Positions 1 through 6,100 of a DNA stretch of 8,143 bases are shown one piece after another; the stretch's first letter is position 1, and each line of letters opens with the position of its first letter. Made by a program: the position numbers and the translations under genes. Origin of the DNA: Faecalibacterium sp. (GTDB taxonomy: Bacteria > Bacillota > Clostridia > Oscillospirales > Ruminococcaceae); the NCBI GenBank assembly GCA_017483235.1, contig JAFULE010000251.1, forward strand, positions 1-8,143, written 5' to 3'. Under the pieces are notes generated by a model. That model ran no database searches. It was not told the origin of the DNA and saw only the letters and a program-made list of their open reading frames with translations.

Positions 1-25
1 AATCGAACACCTTGGCAGGACCTGA

Positions 26-676
26 GAACTTCCAGATACTTTCGTCTACACCAGCTGTTTTCACGACACAACCATCACAGATGGCATAACGATAAAGGAA
101 CTGGCCGCAGATGTTGCCGGGGCTATGGATGCGCTGGGCATCACAAAGGCCGACATATTTGGGGTATCACAGGGCGGAATGATTGCGCAGTATCTTGCCA
201 TCGACCGTCCTGATTTAGTCAATAAGCTGGTTCTGGCGGTTACCCTTGCACGGAATAACGATACGGTCAAAGTTGTCATTCAAAATTGGATCCAACTGAC
301 CGAGCAGGGAGATATCAGGCAGTTGGTTGAGGATATGGCGGTTAAAATGTATTCGGAGGAGTACGTAAAACGGTATAAACCTTTTATGCCGCTTTTGACC
401 GTGCTGCAAAAACCAAAGGATCCTCAGCGTTTTCTTGCTCTGGCAAAATCCTGCCTGACCTGCAATACATACGAGCAGCTGGACAAAATCCGCTGCCCGG
501 TATTTGTAATTGGCGCAAAACGGGATCAGATCGTTACAGGGGCGGCATCAGAGGAAATTGCCCGGAAGCTTTCGTGTCAGCTGTACCTGTACGAAACACT
601 GGGTCATGCGGCATATGAAGAAGCCGCAGACTTTAATAAAAGGGTCTTCGATTTTCTTCGAAAGCAGGAAGAATGA
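26..676 (+). CDS. alpha/beta hydrolase, 5' part missing or frameshifted
   Basis: This is the C-terminal two thirds of an alpha/beta-hydrolase-fold enzyme. Counting from the ATG at 125 (183 residues), the nucleophile elbow GVSQGGM puts the catalytic Ser at 15, the acid is probably Asp134 (VIGAKRDQIV) and the His is 161 (LGHAAYEEA). The substrate cannot be told. The ATG at 125 is unlikely to be the true start: it has no ribosome site, and the oxyanion loop (usually HG near the N-terminus) would be absent. The frame is open back to a TGA at 23-25, but no ATG, GTG or TTG lies in between. Residues matching the family (TDGITIKELAADVAGAMDALG) begin at about 80, while the preceding family-like piece LFSRHN (55-72) lies in another frame. 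The gene is therefore broken, or the sequence at this edge is faulty. It ends in TGA 87 bases before the next gene, with no terminator seen between. Confidence 0.75.
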   Translation, partial: ELPDTFVYTSCFHDTTITDGITIKELAADVAGAMDALGITKADIFGVSQGGMIAQYLAIDRPDLVNKLVLAVTLARNNDTVKVVIQNWIQLTEQGDIRQLVEDMAVKMYSEEYVKRYKPFMPLLTVLQKPKDPQRFLALAKSCLTCNTYEQLDKIRCPVFVIGAKRDQIVTGAASEEIARKLSCQLYLYETLGHAAYEEAADFNKRVFDFLRKQEE

Positions 677-750
677 CCCGGATTTCAAAAAGTTTGTCTA
701 ATGCCCACAGGGTAGATTCAGAATACAGAAATACATCAAATTTCATATTT

Positions 751-758
751 GGGAGGTG
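751..758 (+). promoter_or_regulatory. ribosome binding site deciding the aldo/keto reductase start
   Basis: GGGAGGTG lies 5 bases before the ATG at 764. This selects that ATG over the in-frame TTG at 749, which overlaps the ribosome site. Confidence 0.8.
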
Positions 759-763
759 CTCGG

Positions 764-1687
764 ATGAAACAGGTAAATTTAGGTACTACCGGCGTAAAGG
801 TATCCGCCATCGCGATGGGGTGTGCCAGAATGGGTCTGATCGAGGTGCAGCAGGCGGCTAAAAATATCGCCAACGCCTTGGAGCAGGGGGTAACCTACTT
901 TGATAATGCCGATATCTATTCCGATGGCAAGGGTTCAGCTGAAACGGTATTTGGTCAGGCGTGGAAGCTGTTGGGCATCGACCGCAGCAGTATGATGATC
1001 CAATCGAAGTGTGGTATTGTACCGGGTGTGATGTATGACCTTTCCAAAGAGTACATCATCCATGCGGTAGAAGGCTCGCTCAAGCGGCTGCAGACCGATT
1101 ATCTGGATACTCTTGTGCTGCATCGGCCGGACATGCTGATGGAACCGGAAGAGGTAGCTGCCGCGTTTGATGAGCTGCAGCGTGCAGGTAAGGTGCGTTA
1201 CTTCGGTGTTTCCAATATGAACCCGATGCAGATCGAACTGCTGAAAAAATGCGTCAAACAACCGCTGGCGGTGGATCAGATGCAATTCAGTGTGGCGCAC
1301 GCTTCCATGATCCGCAGCAGCATGGAAGTGAATATGCTCACCGACGGTGCGGTTGTGCGCGACGGCAGCGTGCTGGATTACTGCCGCGTAAAGGATATTA
1401 CCGTTCAGGCGTGGTCGCCGCTGAAACGTGTTGGGCGTGGGATGTTCCTGCAGGACGAAGAGTTTGCAGCGCTGAATCATGTACTGGCTGAGATCGGTGA
1501 AAAGTACAATATCACACCGGCTGCTGCCGCAATTGCTTGGCTGCTGCGGCACCCGGCCGGCATTCAGGTGTTGATTGGTACCACAAAGCCGCAGCATTTC
1601 AATGAGATCTGCAAAGCGGCCGATGTTCAACTTACCCGTCAGGAATGGTATCGCATCTATCTGGCGGCAGGGAACATCCTTCCGTAA
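764..1687 (+). CDS. aldo/keto reductase, YdhF-like
   Basis: A 307-residue NAD(P)H-dependent oxidoreductase with a TIM-barrel fold, expected in the cytoplasm and reducing carbonyl compounds; the natural substrate is unknown. The catalytic tetrad is visible as Asp47 and Tyr52 (YFDNADIYS), Lys82 (QSKCG) and His120 (LVLHRPD). The segment LHRPDMLMEPEEV followed by GKVRYFGVSN (142-151) resembles E. coli YdhF more than the classical AKRs. The C-terminal IGTTKPQH (271-278) is the usual cofactor-phosphate region. Length is normal for the family and the gene looks intact. It follows the damaged hydrolase by 87 bases and may be cotranscribed with it, since no clear promoter was found in the gap. A hairpin terminator follows. 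The family is secure; the YdhF subfamily is likely. Confidence 0.93.
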   Translation: MKQVNLGTTGVKVSAIAMGCARMGLIEVQQAAKNIANALEQGVTYFDNADIYSDGKGSAETVFGQAWKLLGIDRSSMMIQSKCGIVPGVMYDLSKEYIIHAVEGSLKRLQTDYLDTLVLHRPDMLMEPEEVAAAFDELQRAGKVRYFGVSNMNPMQIELLKKCVKQPLAVDQMQFSVAHASMIRSSMEVNMLTDGAVVRDGSVLDYCRVKDITVQAWSPLKRVGRGMFLQDEEFAALNHVLAEIGEKYNITPAAAAIAWLLRHPAGIQVLIGTTKPQHFNEICKAADVQLTRQEWYRIYLAAGNILP

Positions 1688-1711
1688 GAAAAATATCGTG
1701 TGTCCTCTAAA

Positions 1712-1754
1712 AGCCTCGGGCTAATGTTACAGCCCGGGGCTCTCTATGTTTTGA
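1712..1754 (+). terminator. intrinsic terminator after the aldo/keto reductase
   Basis: An 11-bp stem (AGCCTCGGGCT at 1712-1722 with AGCCCGGGGCT at 1731-1741, one T-G wobble) encloses an 8-base loop. The T-rich tail is weak and interrupted (CTCTATGTTTT). It separates the reductase from spo0A. Confidence 0.65.
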
Positions 1755-1809
1755 AGACATTATCGTGGCCCTCTTAAAAAAAGAAATTGGTAAAAAATGG
1801 AAATAACCA

Positions 1810-1838
1810 TTGCACAAAATGGAAATATATGGTATAAT
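1810..1838 (+). promoter_or_regulatory. sigma-A promoter of spo0A
   Basis: A -35 box TTGCAC (1810-1815) and a perfect -10 box TATAAT (1833-1838) are 17 bases apart, so transcription should start near 1845. The -10 box lies inside the palindrome ATGGTA-N4-TACCAT (1829-1844). AAAATGGAAATA occurs at 1794-1805 and again at 1816-1827, inside the spacer. These repeats look like operator sites (inference). No Spo0A box (TGTCGAA) was seen here. Confidence 0.85.
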
Positions 1839-1880
1839 TACCATCGTTAAGGGAGTTACAACATTCTGGAGGAACAAACG

Positions 1881-2639
1881 ATGGAAAAGATCAAGTTTTT
1901 GATGTCTGATACGGGAAGCGAAACCACAGCACATTGCCGCACTGCACTGGAGCAAAAAGGGGTTGAGGTAACAGTTGTGGAAAAAGACGGCCAGAAGGTG
2001 CTGCAAAAGATGCTGGCGGTACGTCCGCGTGCAGTTTTGCTGGACGCCTTTATGCCGGGGCTGGATGCCATTACGGTCAAGCAGCGATACAACGCAGCAG
2101 GCGAGACCAATACAGCCTTTTTTGTTACCGGTGCTTTTCAGAATGAACAGGTGGAGCAGGAACTGCTGGATGCCGGCTTCTCGTTTTACTTTGTCAAACC
2201 CTTTGATGAAAATGTACTGGTAAACCGCGTGTTGAAAACTGCCGCTGGCAGCGAACGCCGGCAGCGTTCCAGTGTGGTGGGCAGCGACGAGCTGACCGTA
2301 ACCGAGATCTTGCACCAGATCGGTGTGCCTGCCCACATCAAGGGGTATCAGTTCTTGCGCGATGCCATTCTGCTGACCATGGAAGACAACGAGTATATCA
2401 ACGCGGTTACCAAACGGCTATATCCCGAAATTGCTAAGCGTAATGGTACTACCGCAAGCCGGGTCGAGCGTGCCATTCGCCACGCTATTGAAGTGGCGTG
2501 GGATCGCGGAGATGTGGATACCCTCAACAGTTATTTTGGCTATACCATTCACAACCTGCGCGGTAAACCCACTAACAGCGAATTCATTGCCATGATCGCT
2601 GACAAGATGCGGTTGGACAAAAAGCAGCGTCGGGCATAA
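1881..2639 (+). CDS. spo0A: Spo0A, stage 0 sporulation response regulator
   Basis: The 252-residue product matches Spo0A over its length (B. subtilis protein 267). Residues 1-118 form the receiver and about 137-252 the DNA-binding effector domain. The effector domain is almost family-perfect: EILHQIGVPAHIKGYQ, TTASRVERAIRHAIEVAW and KPTNSEFIAM. The receiver has Asp55 as phosphoacceptor (LLDAFMP), Thr83 and Lys106 (FVKPFD). It has diverged, though: the usual acidic pair D10-D11 reads D10-T11, and the Gly of the MPxxDG motif is Ala63. The phosphorylated protein should bind 0A boxes and control entry into sporulation or stationary phase. Start: GGAGG at 1868-1872, 8 bases before the ATG. The neighbours are unrelated, and spoIVB, the usual upstream neighbour, is absent. 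A second, canonical spo0A elsewhere in the genome cannot be excluded. Confidence 0.93.
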   Translation: MEKIKFLMSDTGSETTAHCRTALEQKGVEVTVVEKDGQKVLQKMLAVRPRAVLLDAFMPGLDAITVKQRYNAAGETNTAFFVTGAFQNEQVEQELLDAGFSFYFVKPFDENVLVNRVLKTAAGSERRQRSSVVGSDELTVTEILHQIGVPAHIKGYQFLRDAILLTMEDNEYINAVTKRLYPEIAKRNGTTASRVERAIRHAIEVAWDRGDVDTLNSYFGYTIHNLRGKPTNSEFIAMIADKMRLDKKQRRA

Positions 2640-2666
2640 GCAAAACAAACAGTCCTTCTGCAACAA

Positions 2667-2735
2667 AACAGTGCACCACCTTAAAAACAAAAGGGATACG
2701 ATTTTATCCCAAACGCTTTTTTGTGATGCACTGTT
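2667..2735. repeat. nested inverted repeat downstream of spo0A, terminator-like
   Basis: The outer 9-bp arms AACAGTGCA (2667-2675) and TGCACTGTT (2727-2735) are perfect. Inside is GGGATA-N6-TATCCC (2693-2710). On the + strand a run of six T follows only after 6 bases (2717-2722), giving a mediocre spo0A terminator. On the - strand the inner stem is followed directly by TTTTGTTTTT, the better terminator geometry, although no - strand gene lies immediately upstream. It could also be a remnant of a small palindromic element. Confidence 0.55.
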
Positions 2736-2763
2736 GTGCTGGCGGCAATGCAGCTGATATACT
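2734..2763 (+). promoter_or_regulatory. extended -10 promoter of the esterase, with operator-like palindrome
   Basis: TATACT at 2758-2763 is preceded by TG at 2755-2756, an extended -10. The -35 region (TTGTGC, 2734-2739, 18-base spacer) is poor. The imperfect dyad CTGATA-N9-TATCAG (2754-2774) covers the -10 and the expected start point, as a repressor site might (inference). Confidence 0.5.
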
Positions 2764-2803
2764 ATTCCTATCAGTTATTGTTGCTGCCATGCAGAGGTTT
2801 TTT

Positions 2804-3634
2804 ATGAAGCATTATACGGTCGAAAAACGCTATATCCCATCGTCAGGTGGAAAGATGAAGTTGCTGGTGCTGCGCCCTGTCCGCAGCGCAAAGCCACGGC
2901 AGAATACGCCGGGCATTTTGTGGATCCACGGTGGCGGCTATGCCACCGGTATGGCTGAAATGATTTATATGTCTCGCGCTGTTGATCTTGTCAAAAAATA
3001 CGGTGCGGTTGTGGTAACCCCGGAATACCGTCTGGCGGGTAAGATACCTTATCCGGCCGCGCTGGAGGATTGCTATGCATCGCTGTGTTATCTGAAACAA
3101 AATGCTTTCGAGCTGGGCGTTGCTTCGGACAAAATTATGGTGGGGGGAGAAAGCGCCGGCGGTGGCCTGACCGCAGCAGTATGCATGGCTGCCCGTGACA
3201 GGGGACAGGTAAACATTGCTTTTCAGATGCCGCTTTACCCTATGCTGGATGACCGTGACACGGAATCTTCCCGCGATAACCATGGCATTTCGTGGAACAC
3301 CCGGCGTAATCATGCGGCATGGAAGCTGTATCTGCGCGGCATAAAGGGGGCGCCGCCGCCTTATGCTGCCCCGGCGCGGCAGACTGACTATGCCGGGCTT
3401 CCGCCAGCCTATACCTTTGTCGGCGACCGTGAGGCCTTTTACTGCGAAACCTTAACCTATATCGAAAACCTGCAAAAAGCCGGCATTCCGGTAGCGGTGG
3501 ATGTGTATCCCACCGGGTTCCACGCTTTTGATATGTTATTGCCGTTCCGAAAAATCAGCAAGCAGGCCATTACTGCCTTTGAAGCGCAGTATCTATACGC
3601 TGCGGAACACTACACAGCGCCTCAAAAAGAATAA
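2804..3634 (+). CDS. alpha/beta hydrolase fold-3 esterase (HSL family)
   Basis: A 276-residue carboxylesterase of the hormone-sensitive-lipase group, probably acting on short acyl esters in the cytoplasm; no signal peptide is visible. The oxyanion motif HGGG is at 42-45, the nucleophile Ser117 lies in GGESAGG, and His240 is in GFHAFD. The catalytic acid normally sits in a GELDPF-type motif. Here the region reads VGDREAFYCET, so Glu209 occupies the position, with Asp207 as the alternative. Start: the ATG at 2804 follows AGAGG (2793-2797) by 6 bases. The longer reading from the GTG at 2723 overlaps the hairpin and promoter and adds no family-like residues. It is a monocistronic gene with its own promoter and a strong terminator. 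The fold is certain; the substrate is unknown. Confidence 0.9.
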   Translation: MKHYTVEKRYIPSSGGKMKLLVLRPVRSAKPRQNTPGILWIHGGGYATGMAEMIYMSRAVDLVKKYGAVVVTPEYRLAGKIPYPAALEDCYASLCYLKQNAFELGVASDKIMVGGESAGGGLTAAVCMAARDRGQVNIAFQMPLYPMLDDRDTESSRDNHGISWNTRRNHAAWKLYLRGIKGAPPPYAAPARQTDYAGLPPAYTFVGDREAFYCETLTYIENLQKAGIPVAVDVYPTGFHAFDMLLPFRKISKQAITAFEAQYLYAAEHYTAPQKE

Positions 3635-3666
3635 ACCTGAAGCGATACGGCAGTAAAAAACAATAA

Positions 3667-3712
3667 CCCCGTGGGCTTTCTGAATTTCGGAAAGCCCACG
3701 GGGAATCTTTTT
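3667..3712. terminator. bidirectional terminator between the esterase and the deacetylase
   Basis: A perfect 14-bp stem (3667-3680 with 3690-3703, starting CCCCGTGGG) has a 9-base loop. On the + strand it is followed by AATCTTTTT, and on the - strand by TTATTGTTTTTT. It serves the two convergent genes on either side. Confidence 0.95.
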
Positions 3713-3718
3713 GCTTAG

Positions 3719-4465
3719 TTACAGATCTGCATAGGTAAGCAGCTTTACACCGTTTTCCTCGCACCATTTTGGAGTCTCGGGGTTGATGGCAAAGGCCACC
3801 TCCAGCGCGCGCTGGGTAGTAATGTAAGAAGTATTCATCACATATTCGTCCACATAGCCCGGATGCAGCACCATCAGCATGGCTTCATCCTCGGCAAAGT
3901 CCTGTGCCATGGCTTTCTTCATGCTTTCCATGGGGTTGTAATCGGCGTTGCCGCTGTCCATGCTGAACTTGAAGTAGGTGCTGCCCACCTTGGGGCCGCG
4001 CTTGGGGTCGAACTGCAGGAATTCCACGCCATATTTGGCTGCCACAATGGCCAGTGCCTTGTTGAAATTGGCACTGGGTACGGCGTGTGCTTCCACCATG
4101 TAGGGCTTTTTGCCGATCAGCTCTGCCAGACGCAGATACTGGGCTTCCACCTCCATCACAACCTCGTCCAGAACAACAAAATCTTCCTTGGCTTCGCGGT
4201 ACAGGCTCTTGTCCTTGAATTCCTCGCCATCCACAAGGCTGGGGATCAGCTTGGGATCGGTCAAGGGCTTGCCCTGGCAGATGTTGGCGTGCACGGTAAA
4301 GGTCACATCGGTGTCGTCCAGCAGGCGTACGCCGTGCTCGGCCCACTTCATGTTGGGCATTACGCCTACGCTGCGCACAATGCCATCCTTTACGGCACGG
4401 GCAATGCCGTAGTTGACAGCTTCGCAATAGCCAAGATCATCGGCCCGGATCAACAGTTTTTTCAT
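3719..4465 (-). CDS. ChbG/YdjC-like carbohydrate deacetylase
   Basis: The 248-residue product belongs to the YdjC/ChbG family. Its studied member ChbG removes an acetyl group from diacetylchitobiose or similar oligosaccharides using a divalent metal. The N-terminal LLIRADDLGY carries the catalytic Asp9-Asp10, His59 (FTVHANICQGKPLT) is a metal ligand, and LHPGYVD holds His201. The second metal-binding segment, HHHVH in ChbG, is reduced to EAHAVPS with a single His127. AQYLRLAELIGKKP (108-121) is typical family sequence. No signal peptide is seen, so it probably acts in the cytoplasm. The start has GGAGGA at 4479-4474, 8 bases upstream. It is monocistronic and divergent from the MBL gene. No sugar transporter or glycosidase is nearby, so the real substrate is open. 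Confidence 0.87.
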   Translation of the reverse strand: MKKLLIRADDLGYCEAVNYGIARAVKDGIVRSVGVMPNMKWAEHGVRLLDDTDVTFTVHANICQGKPLTDPKLIPSLVDGEEFKDKSLYREAKEDFVVLDEVVMEVEAQYLRLAELIGKKPYMVEAHAVPSANFNKALAIVAAKYGVEFLQFDPKRGPKVGSTYFKFSMDSGNADYNPMESMKKAMAQDFAEDEAMLMVLHPGYVDEYVMNTSYITTQRALEVAFAINPETPKWCEENGVKLLTYADL

Positions 4466-4480
4466 AAAGCAAGTCCTCCG

Positions 4481-4512
4481 TTTACAATAATATCTTTATC
4501 TTTTATTGTAAA
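4481..4512. promoter_or_regulatory. inverted-repeat operator over the deacetylase -10
   Basis: A perfect dyad TTTACAATAA-N12-TTATTGTAAA. One arm contains the -10 box of the deacetylase promoter. The other lies about 8-17 bases into the transcript. The predicted start is between the arms, so the RNA would carry only one of them. This favours a protein-binding site over an RNA hairpin (inference). The regulator is not identifiable. Confidence 0.65.
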
Positions 4513-4533
4513 AGCGGCAAAATAGCTTGTCAA
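4505..4533 (-). promoter_or_regulatory. sigma-A promoter of the deacetylase
   Basis: On the - strand, TTGACA (4533-4528) and TACAAT (4510-4505) are 17 bases apart, nearly consensus. The start point should fall near 4498. Confidence 0.85.
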
Positions 4534-4555
4534 GTAAAAGGGATGGATTTGTGGA

Positions 4556-4585
4556 TTGACGCTGCTGCCGCTTCTATTTTATAAT
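4556..4585 (+). promoter_or_regulatory. sigma-A promoter of the MBL-fold gene
   Basis: TTGACG (4556-4561) and TATAAT (4580-4585) are 18 bases apart. A copy of the operator half-site, ATTGTAA (4607-4613), lies in the leader next to the ribosome site AAGGGG (4612-4617). Confidence 0.8.
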
Positions 4586-4625
4586 GAAAGCGCAATTCAT
4601 TTTTATATTGTAAGGGGCTTGTGGT

Positions 4626-5606
4626 ATGGCTGAACAGATCATGAAAAACATCTACCGTCTTCCGGTGACACTGGAGGGCAGCCCTTTGAAAGAGCTGAAT
4701 ACTTATTTAATCTGCGGCGGCAAACGCAATCTGCTGATTGATACCGGCTACCGTACCGAGTCCTGCCGAAAGGCGTTGTTCGATCAGCTGGCGCTGTTTG
4801 GTCTTGGCCCGGGCGATGTGGATGTGCTGCTGACCCACCTGCATGCCGACCACTCCGGCCTTGCCACCGAAGCGACCGGAAGCACCGGCACCATCTACAT
4901 CAGCAAACAGGACAGCAGTATTTTTGGCTCGGAATACGCATGGCAGCAGTATCGTGCACGCAGCGACGAGCGTATGCGGCGTGAGGGGTTTCCTCAGGAA
5001 CTGATTGCAGCCATGTCTTACGTCAGCCCAAGCCGCTCGGCCGCTGCACCCCGCAACGTTCCCCATGTATGTCTGCAGGATGGGGAGGTACTGCAGGCAG
5101 GCGAATACACCCTGCAATGTGTACTTACCCCCGGGCATACACCAGGGCATCTGTGCTTCTGGATGGAAGAGCAGAAAACGATGTTTCTGGGTGACCATGT
5201 GCTGTTCGATATCAGCCCCAACATCACCTACTGGGATGGTTTTGAGGATGCACTGGGCAATTACCTGCAAAGTTTGGAAACCATCCGTGCCTACGATGTG
5301 CAAACCGCCCTGCCTGCCCACCGGGGCAGCGGTCAGATGCATCAGCGCATCGACGGCCTGATTGCTCATCACGACCGCCGCCTGCAGGAAACGGTGGCCA
5401 TCGTGCACGAAAATCCCGGCATCAATGCTTATGATCTGGCGGGTAAAATGCGCTGGCGTATTCGTGCCCGCAACTGGCAGGAGTTTCCCACCATGCAAAA
5501 ATGGTTTGCAGTGGGGGAGACCATTGCTCATCTGGATTATCTTGTGCTGCGCGGGCAGCTGCAGCGCCGCGAAATTAACGGTATGGCCGCCTATTATGCA
5601 GAATGA
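4626..5606 (+). CDS. MBL-fold metallo-hydrolase with C-terminal helical domain
   Basis: A 326-residue metallo-beta-lactamase-superfamily hydrolase with all metal ligands present: His71, His73, Asp75 and His76 (THLHADHSG), His171 (TPGHTPGH), Asp190 (FLGDH) and His232 (PAHRG). This implies an intact dinuclear, usually zinc, centre. Residues 96-145 form an insertion rich in charged residues. Residues from about 250 (RLQETVAIVHENPGINAYDLAG) resemble the winged-helix-like C-terminus of the LACTB2-type subfamily. The substrate cannot be assigned; thioester, phosphodiester and RNA hydrolysis are all known in the superfamily. Start: the ATG follows AAGGGG by 8 bases. It is divergent from the deacetylase and shares its control region, which suggests but does not show co-regulation. 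It is monocistronic, ending at a strong terminator. Confidence 0.92.
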   Translation: MAEQIMKNIYRLPVTLEGSPLKELNTYLICGGKRNLLIDTGYRTESCRKALFDQLALFGLGPGDVDVLLTHLHADHSGLATEATGSTGTIYISKQDSSIFGSEYAWQQYRARSDERMRREGFPQELIAAMSYVSPSRSAAAPRNVPHVCLQDGEVLQAGEYTLQCVLTPGHTPGHLCFWMEEQKTMFLGDHVLFDISPNITYWDGFEDALGNYLQSLETIRAYDVQTALPAHRGSGQMHQRIDGLIAHHDRRLQETVAIVHENPGINAYDLAGKMRWRIRARNWQEFPTMQKWFAVGETIAHLDYLVLRGQLQRREINGMAAYYAE

Positions 5607-5614
5607 TCATCACG

Positions 5615-5650
5615 AAAAAGCACCGCCGTCAGTTGACAGCGGTGTTTTTT
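5615..5650. terminator. bidirectional terminator between the MBL gene and the YolD/polymerase operon
   Basis: The stem CACCGC (5621-5626) with GCGGTG (5639-5644), extended inside by GTCA/TGAC, is flanked by AAAAA on the left and TTTTTT on the right. It works in both directions for the two convergent units. Confidence 0.93.
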
Positions 5651-5655
5651 CTGTT

Positions 5656-6081
5656 TTATTCAGCACTGTTTTGCTGCAGCTGGATGGGGAGAATATCATC
5701 GATGCGAATGGTTGTTCCATGGACAAAGCTCAGGGTGCGTGCGGTCAGATCCAGCCTGCGCAGCTGACCGCCGGTTTGGATGTACCTGCCGCCGGCTTTG
5801 CGCTGGTCGGCCACAAAATGAGTCACCGTTATGGTGGGGCGTGCGGGGGCAATCTCACACAGATGCTGCACCATTTCATTCAATGCAGCCTGTTCTTCTT
5901 CGCCCGGGGTCAGCTTTTGGTCGGTCAGACGGGCGGTTTCGTCGATTGCTTCATCATATCCGGTCAAGGCGGCAAAAGGCGAAAACTGTGCGGCCCGATC
6001 CGCCATCGGTTTGCGGGCGTGTTTTTTCGAAGTGGGGTGGGGCAGATGAATGATATCGTCGTATCTGCTTGTTGACTTCAT
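5656..6081 (-). CDS. YolD-like family protein
   Basis: This 141-residue protein resembles the YolD-like family (PF08863). The family is commonly encoded beside UvrX/DinB-type Y-family polymerases in Firmicutes and their phages, and its biochemical role is not established. Visible family features are YDDIIHLPHP (7-16), MADRAAQFSPFAALTGYDEAI (26-46), a Glu-rich helix (60-76), VTHFVADQRKAGG (86-98) and IRIDDILPI near the end. Start: the ATG at 6081 has GAGGAG (6094-6089) 7 bases upstream, which rejects the TTG at 6096. It begins 19 bases after the polymerase tail stops, so both are probably on one transcript. It is soluble, with no membrane segment. The gene appears intact, in contrast to the polymerase upstream. 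Confidence 0.88.
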   Translation of the reverse strand: MKSTSRYDDIIHLPHPTSKKHARKPMADRAAQFSPFAALTGYDEAIDETARLTDQKLTPGEEEQAALNEMVQHLCEIAPARPTITVTHFVADQRKAGGRYIQTGGQLRRLDLTARTLSFVHGTTIRIDDILPIQLQQNSAE

Positions 6082-6100
6082 AATGGATCTCCTCAAGCAC

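Noticed and set aside
677..763. Promoter or terminator between the hydrolase and the aldo/keto reductase
   Set aside because: No hairpin and no -35/-10 pair with acceptable spacing was found.
935..1630. Antisense frame opposite the aldo/keto reductase
   Set aside because: Shadow frame; the + strand protein is complete with its catalytic tetrad.
2723..2803. N-terminal extension of the esterase from GTG 2723
   Set aside because: It begins inside the nested inverted repeat, overlaps the probable promoter, and adds residues foreign to the family; the ATG at 2804 has a ribosome site.
2818..2826. GGTCGAAAA resembling a 0A box
   Set aside because: It has a mismatch in the core and lies within the first codons of the esterase.
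3863..4525. + strand open frame opposite the deacetylase
   Set aside because: It runs across the deacetylase promoter and operator and shows only His/Gly-rich shadow sequence.
4707..5531. Long antisense open frame (274 codons) opposite the MBL gene
   Set aside because: It is a shadow of a GC-biased coding gene; it has no ribosome site and no family-like sequence, while the + strand has all MBL motifs.
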